Below, in pieces: positions 18,458 to 27,647 of a DNA stretch of 64,000 nt (its first letter is position 1; each line of letters opens with the position of its first letter). Where the stretch lies: the NCBI GenBank assembly GCA_004322215.1, contig SCSM01000023.1, positions 1-64,000 of the forward strand. The letters are read 5' to 3'. Both the position numbers and the translations under genes were made by a program. The DNA is from Bacteroidota bacterium. Lineage in GTDB: Bacteria; Bacteroidota; Ignavibacteria; Kapaibacteriales; UBA2268. The notes under the pieces were generated by a model, which searched no databases, had not been told where the DNA came from, and saw only the letters and a list, made by a program, of their open reading frames with translations.

Positions 18458-20980
18458 GTGAAAAGATATTTCTTTATTTTTTTTCTCTTATGTACTGCTG
18501 GATGGCTGGCACTTGTCTCATGCACTAAAATTGAGAAAGGCACAATTGTGCCTGAATCGCTGCCGTATTTATTCAATTCGTTTAGTTATGATTCAATTGA
18601 TTCTAAGATTTCATTAGCCATTACTTATGACAGCACAAATAAGGTTGACCAATTAGACTGGCATAGGTATTTTGCAGATTCTACTACACGGTATGAGAAG
18701 TTAAATGCCGTTACCCTTCTCGATATTAGTGATATTGGGGTTAATCAGGTTTCTTTTAAGAAGTCTGATTACAAGGGTGTTGAAAATATTTTACTACTAC
18801 CCCAAAAAATAGATGGAAATAATAACGGAACTCTCGATGAGATGTATTTGGTAGAATATCCTGACAGTGTGATATTTCAGGTTCACGACCATAAAATTTC
18901 GTCAAATGTACCATATTTCAGAACATCATTTGGCAGGGAAGACGGACATTACATTGTGTTCATTTCTTTATGGCATCAGTCTGTCTTACATCAAAATTTT
19001 GTGGTTCTAAGGAAGAGCAACCGATTGGTATGGAAGAAATCGAAAACACCCGATACTTTGCTTTTTGTTAATTTGAACACAGGTAAAATTGCTAAAACAC
19101 CAATTGGAGCATGTTTTATGCCAAGTCCTGAAACGATAAGCTATGATACAAATATTGTATTATTTTCTAATGCCGTACAAAATGGCCATATTTATGGTGG
19201 ATTTGATGATTATCATTACTATCTCATAGCTTTTAGGTCTAATGGTACGATTGCTTGGGCTGATACTATTGCCGACATTAGAAAAAGCGAATTTGGAGGC
19301 TTTTTCCCTAATATTAATGTCAGAAAAGATATATTTGTAAGTATAGCAAGAAAGAGACTCGATTTAGCACACAGAAATATTAATTTCATAATTGATAATT
19401 CAACAGGATTCATAAAGAAAGAATTTAATCAGTCTGAATATTACAAATATTCTTTTAATTTGATAATAAAATATAAGAACAATGGATTGCTACTGTTTGA
19501 TAATGAGAATATTCTCGAACTTGACAGTTCTTTTACAATTAATAGGAAAATAGAATTTCCTTATAATTTGGGGAGATACCATTCGACACTTATTTCAGAG
19601 CGTCATGTACAATTTTACATGGAATATAAGTTAAAAGCAGATTTGAATAATGACGGGAAAGAAGATTTTCTTTTAACAACAGATATGAATCAGATAATAT
19701 TGATTGATGGCGAGACTTTTGAAATATTAGCAGCTACAAAAAGTTATAAATCGGATCTTAGTTTCGGTATTGTCAGGGGGAAAAAGACAAATTCGTTGGT
19801 TATTGCTCAAGGTGGAGCCATGGAGTTTTATAAGGTATCTTCAACACCTTTTCTTACGAGACTTGAACCACATAGAGACATTTTATACGGGCTTTTGATA
19901 TTTTTTATTTTTATGCCATTCGGAACAATTGCAATTTATAAAATTGCTTATTTGAGCAAATTATTTCAATTGCAAATAACAAAGAGTGAGACACAAGGTA
20001 TTGCGATTTTTTCCAAAAGTTGGATGCCTAAGAAGAAGTTCAAAGGGTACAGACTTAAGAAATTAAATTACCGGCTTTGTGATATATTAGGATTTCAGAA
20101 AGGATTGAAGAATTATAAAACGGATATGCTCCCAGCAGATATTATTGAAATGGTAACTAATTGTTATAAATATAAGCAAAATATTGAAAGAGATTTGACT
20201 TTTACGGATACAGAAACAAAGTATTTAACTATAATCGTAAAGCCGGTTCGTCTATTCGGAAGACTGAGGCATTGTATCTTAACGATTACGGATGCCACAA
20301 ACCTTGTCAAAGCTGAAGTGTTATCACTTGCCATCTCGATAGCTCATGATGCAAAAAATGAATTGAGTGAAGTTCAGACAAGGCTTGAGAATTTAACCTA
20401 TAAAGTCAGAGAATCCATAGGAGATAACTCTCAATGGCTCGAACGTGATGAGCAAAAGATGTCTGAAAGTATATCTGAAATCGGAGAAACTTTACGACGA
20501 TTACTTTTTGCCGCAGATATGCCTAATCCGATTATGTCGGAACAGAGTCTAAAATACGTTGTAGGTAAATGGATAAGTGAAAAAGGAGGCAGGTACAAAA
20601 GAAGAAATGTAGAATTATTAAATAATATTGATGACAACATTCCTAAATTGATTATAGATGAACGCCATTTGGGTTTTCTTTTGCAATGTGTATGTGACAA
20701 TGCTGTTCAGGCTATGAGCAGAGGCAAGACTGATGGAAAGATTGTATTTGAAGCAGGAGACAAAGATAGTACTATCATTCTCTCAATAACTGACAATGGT
20801 ATTGGTATGAATGAGGATATATTGAAAAAGCTGAATCAGCAATATTTTACTACTAAATCGGATGGAACAGGTTTGGGAATGAAAATAATAAGAAAAGTTG
20901 CTGATGAACATTCTGGGAAATTAGAAATACAAAGTAAAGTGGAAGAAGGAACGATAATAAAAGTATATTTACCAAAATAA
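18458..20980 (+). CDS. membrane sensor histidine kinase
   Basis: An 840-residue sensor. The N-terminus is a lipoprotein-like signal (LALVSCTK). The ~440-residue outer region contains an FG-GAP/VCBS-like calcium-type motif (DLNNDGKEDFLL, ~395-410). A single membrane helix at ~474-497 (LLIFFIFMPFGTIAIYKIAYL) leads to a cytoplasmic PAS-like linker, a phospho-acceptor box IAHDAKNELS (His ~628), an N-box DNAVQAM (~745), and G-boxes DNGIGMNE (~779) and GTGLGM (~802). Predicted to autophosphorylate and pass phosphate to the response regulator 13 bases downstream. The GTG at 18458 starts a clear signal sequence. The signal is unknown; an outward region with propeller-like repeats and a possible lipid anchor suggests envelope sensing. 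Confidence 0.85.
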   Translation: MKRYFFIFFLLCTAGWLALVSCTKIEKGTIVPESLPYLFNSFSYDSIDSKISLAITYDSTNKVDQLDWHRYFADSTTRYEKLNAVTLLDISDIGVNQVSFKKSDYKGVENILLLPQKIDGNNNGTLDEMYLVEYPDSVIFQVHDHKISSNVPYFRTSFGREDGHYIVFISLWHQSVLHQNFVVLRKSNRLVWKKSKTPDTLLFVNLNTGKIAKTPIGACFMPSPETISYDTNIVLFSNAVQNGHIYGGFDDYHYYLIAFRSNGTIAWADTIADIRKSEFGGFFPNINVRKDIFVSIARKRLDLAHRNINFIIDNSTGFIKKEFNQSEYYKYSFNLIIKYKNNGLLLFDNENILELDSSFTINRKIEFPYNLGRYHSTLISERHVQFYMEYKLKADLNNDGKEDFLLTTDMNQIILIDGETFEILAATKSYKSDLSFGIVRGKKTNSLVIAQGGAMEFYKVSSTPFLTRLEPHRDILYGLLIFFIFMPFGTIAIYKIAYLSKLFQLQITKSETQGIAIFSKSWMPKKKFKGYRLKKLNYRLCDILGFQKGLKNYKTDMLPADIIEMVTNCYKYKQNIERDLTFTDTETKYLTIIVKPVRLFGRLRHCILTITDATNLVKAEVLSLAISIAHDAKNELSEVQTRLENLTYKVRESIGDNSQWLERDEQKMSESISEIGETLRRLLFAADMPNPIMSEQSLKYVVGKWISEKGGRYKRRNVELLNNIDDNIPKLIIDERHLGFLLQCVCDNAVQAMSRGKTDGKIVFEAGDKDSTIILSITDNGIGMNEDILKKLNQQYFTTKSDGTGLGMKIIRKVADEHSGKLEIQSKVEEGTIIKVYLPK

Positions 20981-20993
20981 TATTATATTATTT

Positions 20994-22415
20994 ATGAAAA
21001 AATCGAAAATATTAATTGTTGATGACCATGACGGATTCAGGGAATCGCTGGTTGAGAGCCAAATTCTGACTGAAAAGTATAAGGTATTAGAAGCATATAA
21101 TGGAGAAAATGCCTTAGATGTTATAAATGCAAATCCTGACTTATCCTGCATTGTGCTTGATTATGATTTTAGAGATAGTTACGGAGCAAAGCGTTTGAGT
21201 GGTTTAGATGTGATGGAACATTTAGCAAAAAGCTCCCCACATATTCCAATCATAATGATTTCTGGAATTACTGAAGAACGTGGACGTGTAGCAATTGAGT
21301 CAATTAAGAAACATGCAATAGCATTTCTTGATAAACCATTTCCAGTCAAAACTCTTGTTGAGAAACTTGATTCAATATTGTTAACTAACACAAGTGATAC
21401 TACTGAACTGGATGCACAAAAAAACCTTTCAGATGTTGGCTTTGCTACTGTTTCGTCGATTATGGCAAAAGTGTGTAAAAAAGCACTTGAAGCATCAGAA
21501 CATGATATGAACCTTATGATATTAGGTGAGACCGGAACGGGTAAGACTAGCTTAGCAAAGGCAATTCATAAATTAAGTAAAAGAGGGAATAAAAATTTCG
21601 CGAATTATGAGTGTGGGACTTTAAGTTCAGATATAGACAAGTTCTCAAGTCAAATTTTTGGTCATGTTAAAGGAGCTTACACAGGTGCTTATACTGATAA
21701 AACCGGAATTCTCGAAATTGCCATAGGTGGAACGGTATTTTTTGATGATATAACCAACATACCACTTGAGGTTCAAAAAGGTTTACTAAAAGTTATTGAG
21801 GAAAAGGAATTTACAAGAATGGGTGATGAGAAGAAAAAATATTTTTTTCAGGCAAGAGTAATAGCAGCAACAAATTGTAATTTGGAAGAAGCTATTAAAG
21901 ATAATATTCTAAGTAAAGATTTGAAATTCAGGCTTTGCGGAGATATTATTAAAATTCCACCTCTTAGAATGCGTACTGATGATATTCCGATTATTGTTCA
22001 ATCGTATTTAAAAAATCAAAATATCAAAGAATTAAAAGTCAGGGAGATTTCCGAAGAAGTTTATCCATTATTAATGCGACAGCCCTGGTTAGGTAACGTC
22101 AGACAACTGCTCACAGTTGTTCAAAGAGCATCGAACAAGGAAAAGAAGAATGAAATCAGTTTTAATTCAATCACAGAATCACTATGGACTGAATATGACA
22201 TTGATGAAGATTCTTTAACGTATGAAAAATTTTCTGACTTAGATGGCGACCTTGATACCACAATAACCAATATTAGAAAAAAATTCATAATAAAAGCTTT
22301 GAAACAGAGTAAAGGCAATGTATCATTAGCTGCAAAAGAATTGGGGTACATTAATCACCGGGGTTTGCAATACTGGATTGAAAAGCTGGGAATAAAATCA
22401 AATGATATAGATTAA
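20994..22415 (+). CDS. NtrC-family sigma-54-dependent response regulator
   Basis: 473 residues. The receiver domain (1-125) has the acidic pair VDDHDG and phospho-acceptor Asp ~56 (VLDYDF), then MISG and KPF. The AAA+ domain has Walker A GETGTGKT (~178-185), the sigma-54 contact loop GAYTGA (~226), Walker B GGTVFFDD (~246) and arginine-finger region FRLCGDIIKIPPLRMR. The C-terminus (~435-470) is a Fis-type helix-turn-helix (NVSLAAKELGYINHRGLQYW). It activates RNA polymerase carrying RpoN after phosphorylation, presumably by the adjacent kinase. The likely targets are the three TGGCACGG promoters at 14.7, 15.8 and 18.2 kb, each preceded by paired dyads. rpoN is not in the window. Confidence 0.93.
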   Translation: MKKSKILIVDDHDGFRESLVESQILTEKYKVLEAYNGENALDVINANPDLSCIVLDYDFRDSYGAKRLSGLDVMEHLAKSSPHIPIIMISGITEERGRVAIESIKKHAIAFLDKPFPVKTLVEKLDSILLTNTSDTTELDAQKNLSDVGFATVSSIMAKVCKKALEASEHDMNLMILGETGTGKTSLAKAIHKLSKRGNKNFANYECGTLSSDIDKFSSQIFGHVKGAYTGAYTDKTGILEIAIGGTVFFDDITNIPLEVQKGLLKVIEEKEFTRMGDEKKKYFFQARVIAATNCNLEEAIKDNILSKDLKFRLCGDIIKIPPLRMRTDDIPIIVQSYLKNQNIKELKVREISEEVYPLLMRQPWLGNVRQLLTVVQRASNKEKKNEISFNSITESLWTEYDIDEDSLTYEKFSDLDGDLDTTITNIRKKFIIKALKQSKGNVSLAAKELGYINHRGLQYWIEKLGIKSNDID

Positions 22416-22532
22416 TTTTACAAGTCTGTATCTCAATTTACCGGTTGAAATTTTTCATTCATAATTTACAAGTGTATTATATAGTATGTATTAATCCCAC
22501 ACATTTCGCATTGCATCTAATGCTTCGTATTG

Positions 22533-22668
22533 TTAGATTTTAACATACTTTTGAAATGCTGACCTGTTCTTGTGTCCGGTGCTTAGCATCACCATTTTAG
22601 GAATGACTTTCTTCATAATAATGTATTGCCCCAGGAAGCTAACATAGATGTGGGCAGTGGAACTTAAA
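22533..22668 (-). pseudogene. tyrosine recombinase remnant (C-terminal piece)
   Basis: Minus-strand translation gives KKVIPKMVMLSTGHKNRS then AFQKYVKI and a stop. This matches the C-terminus of the intact recombinase at 43.4-44.6 kb (KKGILPEMVMKVSGHKTRSSFQKYVRI), including the catalytic GH and Tyr. Upstream of it the reading decays within ~20 residues and no complete gene is present. It marks an older insertion or excision event of a related element. Confidence 0.8.
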
Positions 22669-22857
22669 ATGAATGTATATTAGAATTCATTTTTAAAATC
22701 AGAATTTGTTGAATAAATTGGAATATTATTAAAACAAGTTAAAGTTGCAGAATAGTTAAATCTTTTTTAAAATATGATGAATTTTGAAAAATAACACAAT
22801 TGTATGTTTTATTTTTTGTAAGTAGTTCCATTTTTTCTCAAGAAATTTGGAAGGACT
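22669..22857. other. gene-free AT-rich stretch
   Basis: Between the recombinase remnant and dispersed repeat copy C I see no supported gene. A short frame beginning with a TTG at 22800 encodes a signal-peptide-like start (VLFFVSSSIFSQE) but then runs into the repeat, so it may be the decayed beginning of a secreted-protein gene. Confidence 0.4.
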
Positions 22858-23105
22858 TATTTCCTGATTTCAAAATAAATGAATTTTCTGCTCCATCAAT
22901 TTTTTCATTCAATATTTCTATAAAATTTTCTTCCACCTATAAAAACCGCTATCGCCCACACTTTAGCGGAATTTCCCAAATTCAAAATTTACTGTAATAT
23001 TCTAAAATCTCACTTTCACTAAAACTTCACCATTTCGTCTATAAACAACGTTTCTTTAATTCTTTGAATGACACTTTCAAATTTCACTTTTCGTTCAACC
23101 TGACG
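22858..23105 (+). repeat. dispersed repeat, copy C
   Basis: Full-length copy with core at 22935-22955. The right half closely matches copy D (GCGGAATTTCCCAAATT, ACTTCACCATTTCGT) and copy B (end TCGTTCAACCTGAC). Same orientation as the others. Confidence 0.75.
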
Positions 23106-23669
23106 AACGGTAATGTTATTTTTAAACATAATAGAACAAATAGAATGTGAAATTTTCATTGACTTTTCAATTATTATTTCCGACAAATAAATTACTGATA
23201 TTATTCTTCAACGACGCCATGAATGCCCAACAACATGTATCGTAATAAACATTTCGCACATTCTGTCATACACTTTTCCTTAGAAGCGTTGCTCCATCAT
23301 TGCGACCTCTAAATATAATGTTGTAATGGTTCTGTAACGGAAATCATTTAACATGATTATTTCTGAAACCTAATCGCTTGGAGTTATAAAAGTAAGAGGA
23401 AGGCAATTTGCAGAGCAAAAGCCAATAAGAGATGATCGGATAAAATTAAATTTAGCGGTCTTATCCTTCAATTACAAATATTCAGCATTGAAATTATCAT
23501 GATATTGATTCATCAATCAAATATTAAATATCTTTATTAAAAATAAATTCTCTATACAAAATATTTCTTTGAAATCCAAATTTAATTAATTAAGTTATTT
23601 TATAAATGTATGCTATTTGTTATTGTTTATCTTGAGAAATAGAAAAACCAACAAACTGTCGAGGTTAGT
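23106..23669. other. gene-free AT-rich stretch
   Basis: No supported coding frame, RNA gene or clear hairpin terminator was seen here. It leads up to the ATG of the next gene, which has a GAGGT ribosome-binding site at 23661. Confidence 0.4.
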
Positions 23670-26450
23670 ATGGAATCATTTGTACTGCTGATTGCAGAAG
23701 GCTACACCTCTGATTTTAAGAAAGCAGATGAGCTTTTTAATCTCATACAAACTGGCTCAGAAAATACACCCCCACCATATGAAACAGAAATGACTGTTGC
23801 CAACGGTCCCAGGATAGCCGGTGATGTATTGATTTTCTATTTTGATAATTACTACGATGTAGTTCATGTAAAAAATGGCAATTCCGATTTCTATGAGGAA
23901 TTCATTGAAAAATGGATCAATAAAATTGTTCCTGTGAAATCTCCCGATTATATAATAGAATTTTATAGGCCAGGAGACAATAAACTGGAAGAATATTTTC
24001 CTGACATAAAAATTGTTTTAAAGAAAAGATTATTTCCAATTAATGCGACAGTTATTTCGACAGACAAGTCGTATGCTGACGAGGAGACTCCTATTATATC
24101 AGTTGAACCGATAACTGATTTGGATGCCATACAAAACATCGAAAAGGAAAGTCAAGATACTATTCTTGTAGAGGATTTTGAAAGTTATCCAACCGGTGTT
24201 CTTGCTGATGCCCCAGGAACACCATGGATAAGATTACGTGAAGGCAGAGTGGGCGATGTTACAACTACATGGGTTCATTCAGGACAAAAGAATTTTCTAA
24301 CAAATTCTTTTACAGAAAGAATTGAAAACGATTATGTAAAATTTAAACTTGATAGGAAACCTGCTCAACTAAATTTAGCACTATGGTACACACCGGATGG
24401 TTTTTTTGATGACAAGGATTTTGCTGAGGTAGGATTAAGTTATATTTCATCAAAAACTGAATCGAATTATATTGCAAGTTATTGGGGAAATGAACACAAT
24501 TTATGGTTCAAATCCTCCAGAATGGAAAATAAGGTAAAAATATTCGATGAGTTAGAATATGGGGCAGGTCCGGCAGACATGGGTGTTGGAGAACCAATAC
24601 ATAATTATATAAGGGTTGAGTTTGATTTTCAGAATAATGAGGTTCGTTTTTATGTAGGTTTAGATACTACGGCACCATTAAGAACTGCAATTTACTTCGA
24701 TGGGACATTAGATTTTAATGCTATGTATATAGCCGGAGGAATAAACCCGACTTATATTGATGATATTTTTGTTGAAAAATTTGGGACTTATCAAAACCCA
24801 AACCATCAGCAATTGAGTTTTAAAGATAATCAATCCAAGACAAAAGAAAAAGATGAATACAGCGAAGATGTTGCAACCGTATCCTCACCGTCTTTAGAAT
24901 TCAGTGTTGAACTGGAAAGTCAAAATTCCGCTCTTGAATTTAAGATTAATTCGCTTGATATTAAACAGAGTCACCGGTATGGGGATGAATCTTCTCGGAA
25001 AACAATTACAGTTTCTGCTGCTAACAAAATCCTTATTGCCAAGTTTATTATCAATAATAATAGTGACCAAATACAGCGATTTTCTTCACAACAATTTTCA
25101 GTGTTTGATAAAAATGGAAAAGTTGTTGACTCTAGTTTTTATGGGATTGGAGATAGTATAGCTGAAAGCGGAGCTGTAATGACTATTGAAAGTAAGAGAG
25201 AAAATGCTGATGGGATTCAGATTCTTGCTTTTAAAGGTAAACTTAGTGAAGATGTTTCATTTATTGAGTGGGAACTTGCAGCACACCAGAGCTATGAGGA
25301 TACTCTTGTTTTTGTGATTTCTACTGATAATCTGGAAAATACACAACAAGTAGTTACTCATGATGTTGAGAAATTATCTGTGTCGGAACAATTACAGTAT
25401 GAGCCTCCGGCCTCAAAAAAGAATGATTCATTAAAACATTATAAGCACTTAAAATTTGTTGAAGAAGCTGATACTCTTGAATCTGCAAGAGAAAAAATAT
25501 TATCAAAGATACCCCAGGATCATATTGTTCTTTTAGAAAAAATTATTAATGACAGTGACGAACATTCTATAAAGGTGCATGGTAAAAACAAAGATGAATG
25601 TTATGAGATGGCTAAAAAGTTATTACCAAATGATATTTCAATAATAAGAGAAATTAACTTAAAGGAATATGGAAATTTCATAAAGAATATTAAAGCTTTC
25701 AGTATTGATGAAGCAAACCAGTTGTTATTAGAAGATGAAGAATATGTTACAATCAAATCTATTAATATTATCGAAAAAGGCAAATCCAAAATGTTAGGTT
25801 TAATAAAAAGTCCGGATTTATATGAAGCTGATATAGAGCAGGATGAAGCAATAGAAATTATATTTAAGCATCCAAAAGCTAAAATTTATTTCAGAACCGG
25901 TTCTAATGTATTCCCATTTAATACTAGGTTTCAATATGATGACATACCTGAAATATTATGGATATGTAATCAAATAGGCTATTATGTAGAAGGCAAACCC
26001 ATAAAAATAACTCTTAAGACTTTTGTTTGGGCAGTGGAAAAGTTAATTAAGCAAAAAATAGAATCAAATAAGAATGATGTCATCAATAAATTCGATAAAT
26101 ATGCTGAGGATTTATATTACTCTGGGCTGGCGAGTTTCACTGCAGCATGTAAAAATATAATTACATTCACAGAATATGAACCTGTGTGTTATAATCTGAT
26201 AAATTATTATAAAAATAATCTCATTCCACAAATTAATGAAATAAAAAACGGCGTAGAATTATCAGGAATAATACGCATCTGTAAGACTTTACAAATCGAA
26301 AAGAATTTTAAATATGATGAGTCAAAGATTGATGTCCTTAAAAACGCAATATTACGTTCCTTTTTACCTTTTGAAGAATTTTTAACATTTAAAACTTTTG
26401 AACGACATGTAGATTCTCTCGGAATTGCTAAACAATATGATATGGGATAA
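23670..26450 (+). CDS. multidomain protein of unknown function, 926 aa
   Basis: No signal peptide is visible, so it is probably cytoplasmic. Visible modules: residues 1-130 unrecognised; ~165-380 a concanavalin/LamG-like region (LVEDFESYPTGVLADAPGTPW, then TYIDDIFVEKFGTYQ), unusual for a protein without an export signal; ~425-550 a DUF4352-like module with RFSSQQFSVFDKNGKVVDSS, shared almost unchanged with the next gene; ~590-700 a helical region rich in Lys/Glu (HIVLLEKIINDSDEHSIKVH); and a C-terminal ~200 residues predicted helical. ATG at 23670 follows GAGGTTA. The shared module suggests that it works with the following genes. I cannot name a function. Confidence 0.65.
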   Translation: MESFVLLIAEGYTSDFKKADELFNLIQTGSENTPPPYETEMTVANGPRIAGDVLIFYFDNYYDVVHVKNGNSDFYEEFIEKWINKIVPVKSPDYIIEFYRPGDNKLEEYFPDIKIVLKKRLFPINATVISTDKSYADEETPIISVEPITDLDAIQNIEKESQDTILVEDFESYPTGVLADAPGTPWIRLREGRVGDVTTTWVHSGQKNFLTNSFTERIENDYVKFKLDRKPAQLNLALWYTPDGFFDDKDFAEVGLSYISSKTESNYIASYWGNEHNLWFKSSRMENKVKIFDELEYGAGPADMGVGEPIHNYIRVEFDFQNNEVRFYVGLDTTAPLRTAIYFDGTLDFNAMYIAGGINPTYIDDIFVEKFGTYQNPNHQQLSFKDNQSKTKEKDEYSEDVATVSSPSLEFSVELESQNSALEFKINSLDIKQSHRYGDESSRKTITVSAANKILIAKFIINNNSDQIQRFSSQQFSVFDKNGKVVDSSFYGIGDSIAESGAVMTIESKRENADGIQILAFKGKLSEDVSFIEWELAAHQSYEDTLVFVISTDNLENTQQVVTHDVEKLSVSEQLQYEPPASKKNDSLKHYKHLKFVEEADTLESAREKILSKIPQDHIVLLEKIINDSDEHSIKVHGKNKDECYEMAKKLLPNDISIIREINLKEYGNFIKNIKAFSIDEANQLLLEDEEYVTIKSINIIEKGKSKMLGLIKSPDLYEADIEQDEAIEIIFKHPKAKIYFRTGSNVFPFNTRFQYDDIPEILWICNQIGYYVEGKPIKITLKTFVWAVEKLIKQKIESNKNDVINKFDKYAEDLYYSGLASFTAACKNIITFTEYEPVCYNLINYYKNNLIPQINEIKNGVELSGIIRICKTLQIEKNFKYDESKIDVLKNAILRSFLPFEEFLTFKTFERHVDSLGIAKQYDMG
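24932..25310 (+). repeat. duplicated 379-bp module, copy 1
   Basis: Aligns without gaps to 27111-27489 (constant offset 2179). Encodes the DUF4352-like module in the 926-residue protein. See copy 2. Confidence 0.85.
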
Positions 26451-26472
26451 GGAAAGTAAATAAAGTCATATT

Positions 26473-26526
26473 GAGAATATATGTTTTTTTAAATAATTTA
26501 ATTAACAATTGGAGGAAATAACAATG
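26473..26526 (+). repeat. duplicated gene leader, copy 1
   Basis: GAGAATATATGTTTT, an AT-rich spacer, GGAGGAA and the ATGTGGCC start. The same leader precedes the HEAT-repeat gene (27594-27647). Both proteins start MWP. Confidence 0.65.
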
Positions 26527-27546
26527 TGGCCTTTTAAAAAGAAAACAAATTCTACCGAAGCACCAGTATCCAATATATTGGAATACAAAGAATTCAGCAA
26601 CGGTAAACTATACCATTTCAAAGAAGCTTCAAAAATTAGCATTTTAAAAATTAAAGATACCTTTGATAAACATTATGAAATCAAACTCGGCGAAGCAATT
26701 GAAATGTGTAGATTTCCAAAGGAAAAAGAAAATAATTTGAACAATCTTACAGCTTTTTTATTATCATGTGAATCAGCTGGTATTTTGCCCAGATTAGATA
26801 TATATGTATTATCTTCGAGAAGAAATGAATACGATAATCAATTCATTTTGTTTATATCTGGTACATTCGATGAACGTATAAAATATGGAAAAATGTTCAA
26901 CCTGCCTGCAGCCGAATCAATATTTAAGAATATGTTTCATTCCAATGATTGGAGTTTAATAAATCCAAAATCGAGTGTGGGTAATGTAGCTGAACAAGGA
27001 TTTAGAATTTCATCATTAGATACATTCAATTCTTTGTTAGAATCAATTTGGAATGGTGATTTTATCGTTAATAAAGTGATTACTCCAGTACAAAAAATTC
27101 AAAAACTTCCTCTTGAATTTAAAATCCTTTCGCTTGATATTAAACAGAGTCATCAATATGGTGATGAATCATCTAAGAAAACGATTACAGCTTCAGCTTC
27201 TAACAGAATTCTAATTGTTAAATTTATAATCAATAACAATAGTGACAAAATACAGCGTTTTTCATCACAACAATTTTCAATTTTGGATGGAAAAGGAAAG
27301 AACGTTGATGCTAGTTTTTATGGTGTCGGGAATAACATCGCTGAAAGTGGAGCCAGAATTTCAATTGAAAGTAAGGTAAACAATGCTGAAGGAATTCAGA
27401 TTATGACTTTTAAAGGTAAACTCAGCGAAGATGTTTCTTTTATTGAGTGGGAACTTGCTGCCCACCAGAGCTACGAGGATACTTTTGTTTATTTGATTCC
27501 TGCTAAAGCTCAAGATGTTGTTATGCTCTTTTCGCATAGATCGTAG
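26524..27546 (+). CDS. hypothetical protein with DUF4352-like C-terminal module, 340 aa
   Basis: I start at the ATG at 26524 (MWPFKKK), eight bases after GGAGG; the upstream in-frame TTG lies inside the ribosome-binding site. Residues ~20-180 form an unrecognised alpha/beta domain (SKISILKIKDTFDKHYEIKLGEA; FILFISGTFDERIKYGKMF). Residues ~195-325 are the DUF4352-like module that is nearly identical to one in the preceding gene, ending ELAAHQSYEDT. No signal peptide or membrane segment. Its leader and first three residues (MWP) match those of the next gene. Confidence 0.65.
   Translation: MWPFKKKTNSTEAPVSNILEYKEFSNGKLYHFKEASKISILKIKDTFDKHYEIKLGEAIEMCRFPKEKENNLNNLTAFLLSCESAGILPRLDIYVLSSRRNEYDNQFILFISGTFDERIKYGKMFNLPAAESIFKNMFHSNDWSLINPKSSVGNVAEQGFRISSLDTFNSLLESIWNGDFIVNKVITPVQKIQKLPLEFKILSLDIKQSHQYGDESSKKTITASASNRILIVKFIINNNSDKIQRFSSQQFSILDGKGKNVDASFYGVGNNIAESGARISIESKVNNAEGIQIMTFKGKLSEDVSFIEWELAAHQSYEDTFVYLIPAKAQDVVMLFSHRS
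27111..27489 (+). repeat. duplicated 379-bp module, copy 2
   Basis: Gapless match to 24932-25310. Substitutions are scattered and mostly silent or conservative (for example SHRYGDESSRKTIT versus SHQYGDESSKKTIT), so the module is under selection for protein sequence after duplication or is being converted. Confidence 0.85.
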
Positions 27547-27593
27547 ATAGGATAGGACTAGATACTCCTTTACTTTAAACAGAGCTAGAGAAT

Positions 27594-27647
27594 GAGAATA
27601 TATGTTTTACTAATTAATTTAACAAACAATCGGAGGAACTGACGATG
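27594..27647 (+). repeat. duplicated gene leader, copy 2
   Basis: Second copy of the leader, matching 26473-26526 over the GAGAATATATGTTTT segment, the AATTTAA-ACAA spacer, GGAGGAA and ATGTGGCC. Confidence 0.65.

Noticed and set aside
22800-22997. 65-residue + strand frame with a signal-peptide-like start
   Set aside because: Starts at TTG without a ribosome-binding site and its second half is the dispersed repeat; at most a decayed gene start.
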